Assembly (NCBI GenBank): GCA_903858815.1
Contig: CAIOKE010000138.1
Span: 1-60,203 of the forward strand
Direction: 5' to 3'
Source: an uncultured Planctomycetaceae bacterium
Lineage (GTDB): Bacteria > Planctomycetota > Planctomycetia > Planctomycetales > Planctomycetaceae
Length of the DNA: 60,203 nucleotides
Position numbers and translations under genes: made by a program. Under the pieces are notes generated by a model. The model saw nothing but the letters and a program-made list of their open reading frames with translations, did no database searches and was not told the DNA's origin. Below, piece after piece: positions 57,601 to 60,203 of the stretch. Numbering within the stretch: the first letter of the stretch is position 1; every line of letters starts with the position of its first letter.

Positions 57601-58267
57601 CAGCCGTATCGGCCACCATGATGTTGGAAGGCTTCAGGTCTCGATGAATAATCGCTTTCTGATGGGCGTAGCGGACCGCTTCGCAGCACTGCAGAAATAA
57701 ACGCAGCTTCTGCTCCGTGTCAGCCCCATTGCGCTGACACCACTCCAACAGTGGACTGCCATCCACATACTCCATCGCCAGCCATGAAACTCCGGATGGC
57801 AGCACCGCCGCATCAATCAGTGCGGCAATATGCGGATGGCTCAATTCCGCCAACACCTGCTGTTCCTGCTGAAAGCGCCACAGAGACTCGTCAGATTCCT
57901 GCCCCAGCTGAATCAGCTTCAATGCCGCAGAACGCCGCACCGGTTGCTCCTGCTCAGCCAGATACACACTGCCCATACCCCCATGACCCAGCAGACGCCG
58001 CACCTTCCACGGCCCAAAACTGGCCTGCAACGGACTGCCACCCAGCAGACTCTGAGCAACCGCGGCCTCCGGCAACGGCTGGTCAAGAATCGAAGGACGC
58101 TCGCCCGCATCCAGTAGTTCCCGCACCTGATACAGCAGGTCCGGACGACCGGCACACTGCTGCACAAGAAACTGCTCTCGCAACACCGGATCGGTGATTT
58201 CGAGTGCATCGAGGAAGGTCACTTCCAGGTCAGACTCGCGGGAAACAGCCGAAGCATCATCTTCCAT
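54608..58267 (-). CDS. Membrane Ser/Thr protein kinase with WD40 propeller
   Basis: 1219 residues from the ATG at 58267. An N-terminal helical module (VTFLDALEITDPVLREQFL, QVRELLDAGE) typical of planctomycete ECF-linked kinases precedes the kinase: GHGGMG 94-99, Lys117, IIHRDLKPSN with Asp210, DFG 231-233, MSPEQLHG. A single membrane helix near residue 430 (GLVFAVLSVFLTLSVGILMA) leads to WD40-type repeats (NGLSLSPDGNRLAVFGDDGT, WQGAWSPDGRILATCGNERN, VSFSPDGRLLAAAEQGAGV, SLAYSKDGQSLYSVGNDGCI). The propeller is predicted outside or in the periplasm if the kinase is cytoplasmic. In planctomycetes such kinases often sit next to an ECF sigma factor; none is adjacent here. Confidence 0.93.
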   Translation of the reverse strand: MEDDASAVSRESDLEVTFLDALEITDPVLREQFLVQQCAGRPDLLYQVRELLDAGERPSILDQPLPEAAVAQSLLGGSPLQASFGPWKVRRLLGHGGMGSVYLAEQEQPVRRSAALKLIQLGQESDESLWRFQQEQQVLAELSHPHIAALIDAAVLPSGVSWLAMEYVDGSPLLEWCQRNGADTEQKLRLFLQCCEAVRYAHQKAIIHRDLKPSNIMVADTAAGPVVKVIDFGVAKVLNDARDGERTPSRKTRAGFLPGTPQYMSPEQLHGIQSVDTRTDVYSLGVVLYELLTGTEPHASAAQGVQMSRVSLLQSILESEPLLPSQRVLQTLSSDAGTAADAVRVLSRRLRGDLDAIILKAMARERDRRYQSVAELLTDVQCHLQDQPILARPDSWAYRLRRQVLRNRGLVFAVLSVFLTLSVGILMANLQRQRAQTSEARLKIRNYCADLLLASLAIDDGDSATAVSALQRQRETASPQELDSLEYRLLTRLSSATVEQLQQVSQSLYYCCLIDGGRKLATCGDAGELLIVDCQSGRLLQRIACGQGELNGLSLSPDGNRLAVFGDDGTVGIRETSGFTVQHQFQAHKAQVWQGAWSPDGRILATCGNERNVRFWETDRFTAGETIPSTVDLECLTASATGRLAIGGERSTLLLGRFPGSSAAPVSRQEIQSGSAWLGRYFNLAAVSFSPDGRLLAAAEQGAGVRILQLDSANAAVVSRQFSDTVTAVAFAPDGASLAVALADGTIGTMTTSRVNEPGFQLHLTEFLTGVQFQSARDTSLLPNLQPHVTSIVPTLTGNQIPPGIRQLTLEFSDDFPGAGDPRSYRLFPADLTGIDSSTAFLMPTEVAVHGRQVVLTLPAQTLVDNSAFSEERRWKVHSGTVASLAYSKDGQSLYSVGNDGCICATRLSVLRPLQHVADDVYECIGWGPAEVLLTTRDSDGEKFQLGRMNGQQFTIMDSQLPRSLQIPFPDECVCCSKDGGRIAWLTPSPDMKRMQLSERDLRTGVVRSVWQSEEGDIVRGVAGDIGGGRWLLMIESESSGTPAVNQWGLLDEASGRYLWQEPLAGKGQFQLTDDRRWLIQLDSPTVIIRDVRDGKAFRTEDLRTEVAGISYLSRQQAFAVTHSDRRIRIYRCSDASLVSSIPVTGDVLADLDVSPDGKTLLGISRSGVLKAWNVETLLPTLTMQLPERDLFSLRIDATGNSVWITDERGHCSLLNFAP

Positions 58268-58507
58268 GGCAACTTTTGTACACCTAAAAATAAGCAGATG
58301 AACGATTTGCGTGTCGCGGCGGATGCGTTCCATCGCAGATTTTTGTCGCCGGCTGAAAAATGGGCCGGATTTTTTGTCACTCGGGGCATCAGAAGGGCGC
58401 CTTTTGTACCGCGAGGAAAACCCGAATGCCAGCATCGGAAATTCCTTCAGTTTTGAAGTTCAGCCTGCACAAACAAACAGCCAGACTTCCCGAACTGAAT
58501 TGTGTTT
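58268..58507. other. Divergent promoter gap
   Basis: 240 bp between the WD40 kinase and the TIGR03032-like gene. CTTTTGTAC occurs twice (around 58271 and 58400), a possible shared operator half, but this could be chance. Confidence 0.3.
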
Positions 58508-59464
58508 ATGAAAACCGCACTATTTCAGGACATCGTGTTCGAGTACACCCGTCAATTGGTGCCACTGCTCCTGCGGAACTCGTTGATGCTCACCCTGTGT
58601 TGTCGTCACGATCGACGTTTGCTGACGCTTGCGCCCCACGTGGAGACACTTGATGTCGAGCTGTGTACATTTCCCGGCCCGTCATTGGTGACGTGTTCTG
58701 GCAGGCAGGCTGCGGTGGCAGTAGATTCGCAGGTGCAGCTTTTTCGCCTCGATGCGACTCCGTGGTGCGACCGTCCTCGCGAACGTGCGTGGTGGTGGTT
58801 GTTCCCTGACCGCAGTCGTTTTCTGGGGCCGTTGCGTGTGACGGACCTGCATCTGACCGCGCAGGAATTGTGGCTGCAGAGTGAGACGGACGGCAGTCTT
58901 CTGCAGATGCCCTTGCTGGATGTGATGCGCCCGGCCTGGCATCCCGGCGACTGCCCTCAGACAGCCGGTGGCGAATGGCAGGGCGCCGGTCTGGCGCTCG
59001 ATGGACAAGTGCCAGCCTATGTCGCTCTGACTGCACTCAGATCAAAAACGCCTCACAGCCAGCTGATCGACCTTTCCACCAATCAACCGCTGCCGGTCAC
59101 GCTGCGGCAGTTCCATACTCCGCGTCTGCACCAGAATGAGCTGTGGGTGCTGGATTCGGAACAGCCGGCGCTGGTCAGTTTCAATCGATCGACGGGTGCC
59201 ATTACCGCCAGACATGCGATTCAGGGACAACCGACGGCAGTCGCATACCATGCAACCTGCGCAATTGTGGCCAGCAGCCTGAATTCTGAAGCAACGACAC
59301 CGACCCCGATGGTTTCAGTGATCGATTTACGAACGGGAGCCACTTTGGCTCAGTTGCACTTCCGCAGCGGGCTGACCGGCATTGACGGTCTGGCTTTGAT
59401 CCCGAATCTGACCGCCCCCGCCACCGCCACCACAACCAGCCCCGAAAAAACCGCATCGACCTGA
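58508..59464 (+). CDS. TIGR03032-like beta-propeller protein
   Basis: 318 residues from the ATG at 58508 (GTG 58502 is an alternative). The second half shows QFHTPRLHQNELWVLDSEQP and ITARHAIQGQPTAVAYH, matching the order of TIGR03032/DUF4915-type propellers (PHSPRW..LWVLNSG, GYARGLAFHG). No signal peptide. Function unknown; some relatives are linked to glycan or prenylation pathways. Lacks an evident operon partner. Confidence 0.5.
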   Translation: MKTALFQDIVFEYTRQLVPLLLRNSLMLTLCCRHDRRLLTLAPHVETLDVELCTFPGPSLVTCSGRQAAVAVDSQVQLFRLDATPWCDRPRERAWWWLFPDRSRFLGPLRVTDLHLTAQELWLQSETDGSLLQMPLLDVMRPAWHPGDCPQTAGGEWQGAGLALDGQVPAYVALTALRSKTPHSQLIDLSTNQPLPVTLRQFHTPRLHQNELWVLDSEQPALVSFNRSTGAITARHAIQGQPTAVAYHATCAIVASSLNSEATTPTPMVSVIDLRTGATLAQLHFRSGLTGIDGLALIPNLTAPATATTTSPEKTAST

Positions 59465-59484
59465 AAGAAGCAGGAAAGGTCAGT

Positions 59485-59532
59485 GGTTAGGGGTTAGGGG
59501 TTAGGGGTTAGGGGTTAGGGGTTAGGGGTTAG
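59485..59532 (+). repeat. Heptad tandem array (TTAGGGG)
   Basis: Nearly seven perfect TTAGGGG units, 20 bp after the stop of the propeller gene. Resembles eukaryotic telomere-type repeats in sequence but sits inside the contig. Confidence 0.95.
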
Positions 59533-59615
59533 TCCCTGCGCAGCCCCCTGGGACTGCGAGTCTCCCGGGGGCCCCGCCCCCCCTGGAAGAACGCCCCCTG
59601 GAAGAACGCCCCCTT

Positions 59616-59640
59616 GGGAGGGCGAGGCTCCCGCCGAGCC
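59616..59640 (-). repeat. GGCTCGGCAGGAGCC family, copy
   Basis: GGGAGGGCGAGGCTCCCGCC then GAGCC; nearest to the 44097 copy in sequence. Confidence 0.82.
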
Positions 59641-59846
59641 GAACGCAGACGCATTACCGTCCCCAAATTGACGCACTTTACTCCAACGCGGACATAGGCC
59701 AGCCATCAAGTGCCGCCATGCAGGCCGCCCCATACTGCTGTTCTGCAAGTCAACGGACAGCTGAATCGCCTCAAAAACCAGCGGTTGAATAAACCGGTTG
59801 GCAGTATGGGCCCGCGGTACGGCATCAAACAGCCAGCACTACAAAT

Positions 59847-59880
59847 GCAAATAACCCATTGAAATCACTGGGTTTTTTGC
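59847..59880. terminator. Bidirectional intrinsic terminator
   Basis: GCAAATAACCCA, 10-nt loop, TGGGTTTTTTGC: a 12-bp stem with one mismatch, A-rich on one side and T-rich on the other. Would work for transcripts in both directions. What it terminates on the left is unclear. Confidence 0.7.
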
Positions 59881-60115
59881 TTTTACAAACCCAGGAAAAT
59901 CCGTTGCCAAAGCGAAGAAAACGCGAATTAGCGGGGGATTAGTGAGGGGATTTGTTGAACGCCAAAAGGCCCTCGAAACCACGCCACGCGCGGCGCCTTT
60001 CCAACAGAGGCCACGGGCCAGCTGACAGCCGCAAGTGACCCGCCAGCCGGCTGCCAACAACAAACCGGGAAGTCGTGTCGCTGGACGCAATATCGCAGGG
60101 CTTCCATTCTTCTTG

Positions 60116-60203
60116 TTGACCATCCATCAGACAAATATCAAGGTCATCGAAGTCGCTCTGGAGCGGCTGGCGCACGGCTCCAGTGTTGAGGACATCGTAG
60201 AGC
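60116..60203 (+). CDS. Possible DUF433-like protein, 3' end cut by window
   Basis: The frame is open from 60027 to the window end. From about 60131 it reads NIKVIEVALERLAHGSSVED, which follows the DUF433 (VapB45-type antitoxin-like) pattern R-I-x-V-x-x-V-L-x-x-L-A-x-G-x-S-x-E-x-I. Codon third positions are GC-rich, as in real genes. However, the upstream G-K-P-x-I-x-G-T segment of DUF433 is not visible, and the start (TTG 60116 or GTG 60035) is a guess. If real, a PIN-type toxin partner could lie just outside. Low certainty. Confidence 0.3.
   Translation, partial: MTIHQTNIKVIEVALERLAHGSSVEDIVE

Larger units (their letters stand above)
59465..60203. other. Terminal 740 bp: arrays, palindrome, terminator
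   Basis: Holds a TTAGGGG array, one GGCTCGGC-family palindrome, a probable terminator at 59847-59880, and at the extreme end an open frame resembling a DUF433 core. No other gene recognised; several frames on the minus strand across 59840-60175 have no known motif. Confidence 0.55.

Noticed and set aside
59485-59532. Chromosome end (telomere)
   Set aside because: Unique sequence continues for 670 bp past the array; only seven units.
59840-59880. tRNA gene ahead of the terminator
   Set aside because: The sequence before the terminator does not fold into a cloverleaf and has no T-loop GTTCRANNC in the right place.

Overview
The window is a gene-dense, moderately high-GC stretch of a planctomycete chromosome. 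The lineage call rests on gene content: a DUF1501 protein, three secreted PQQ-type (BamB-like) beta-propellers, a sugar-dehydrogenase/cytochrome fusion ending in the Pirellula/Verrucomicrobium-type heme domain, a WD40 Ser/Thr kinase, DUF3299 proteins, a bacterial GH3 protein and tetrahydromethanopterin-type C1 genes. No tRNA, rRNA, insertion sequence, integrase or CRISPR array was recognised.

Layout: 1-6.3 kb carries two tandem amidohydrolase-type genes (the first cut by the window edge), a gamma-glutamyltransferase with a 14-residue Gln run, and a GH3 protein. 6.4-9.1 kb is an M16 peptidase on the minus strand. 9.4-19.4 kb is a plus-strand run: a PQQ propeller, a zinc-ribbon protein, an ABC ATPase plus a permease with a large propeller-like insert, a small membrane/zinc-ribbon protein, a membrane kinase with a Cache-like sensor, trpF, and a second PQQ propeller. 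19.7-22.8 kb is a 1009-residue dehydrogenase/triheme fusion. 23.2-26.9 kb holds two tandem ABC-2 transporters. 27-36.5 kb is a long minus-strand series: DUF3299 membrane protein, AsnRS, then DUF3299 lipoprotein, secreted protein, 945-residue TPR protein, MarC and CPBP protease as one tight run. 36.8-44 kb has DUF1501, a third PQQ propeller, an FHA-cyclase overlapping a methyltransferase, and a Tat-exported TIM-barrel isomerase. 45-48.9 kb has a PEP-CTERM-like protein, a DisA-domain diadenylate cyclase, DUF454, UbiX and DUF4345 proteins. 48.9-52.5 kb is a sialidase with beta-RFAP synthase and DUF447, and 52.9-59.5 kb a sigma-54 activator, a WD40 kinase and a TIGR03032-like protein.

Signalling is a theme: two Ser/Thr kinases, an FHA/class III cyclase, a diadenylate cyclase and a sigma-54 activator lie within 60 kb. 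Envelope and export functions (three ABC-2 transporters, lipoprotein, MarC, CPBP, PEP-CTERM, secreted propellers) are the other.

The most unusual layer is between genes. Short interrupted palindromes recur in several families, one with compensatory stem changes (CCGGGCA/TGCCCGG versus CCGAGCA/TGCTCGG around a TTCC loop). Tandem arrays with 7-, 8-, 9- or 12-bp periods are also frequent. Four of the seven convergent (tail-to-tail) gaps are filled by a tandem array and a fifth by palindromes, while six of seven divergent promoter gaps lack arrays. The sigma-54 activator gene has a near-consensus sigma-54 promoter and an 18-bp perfect hairpin just before its likely start codon.
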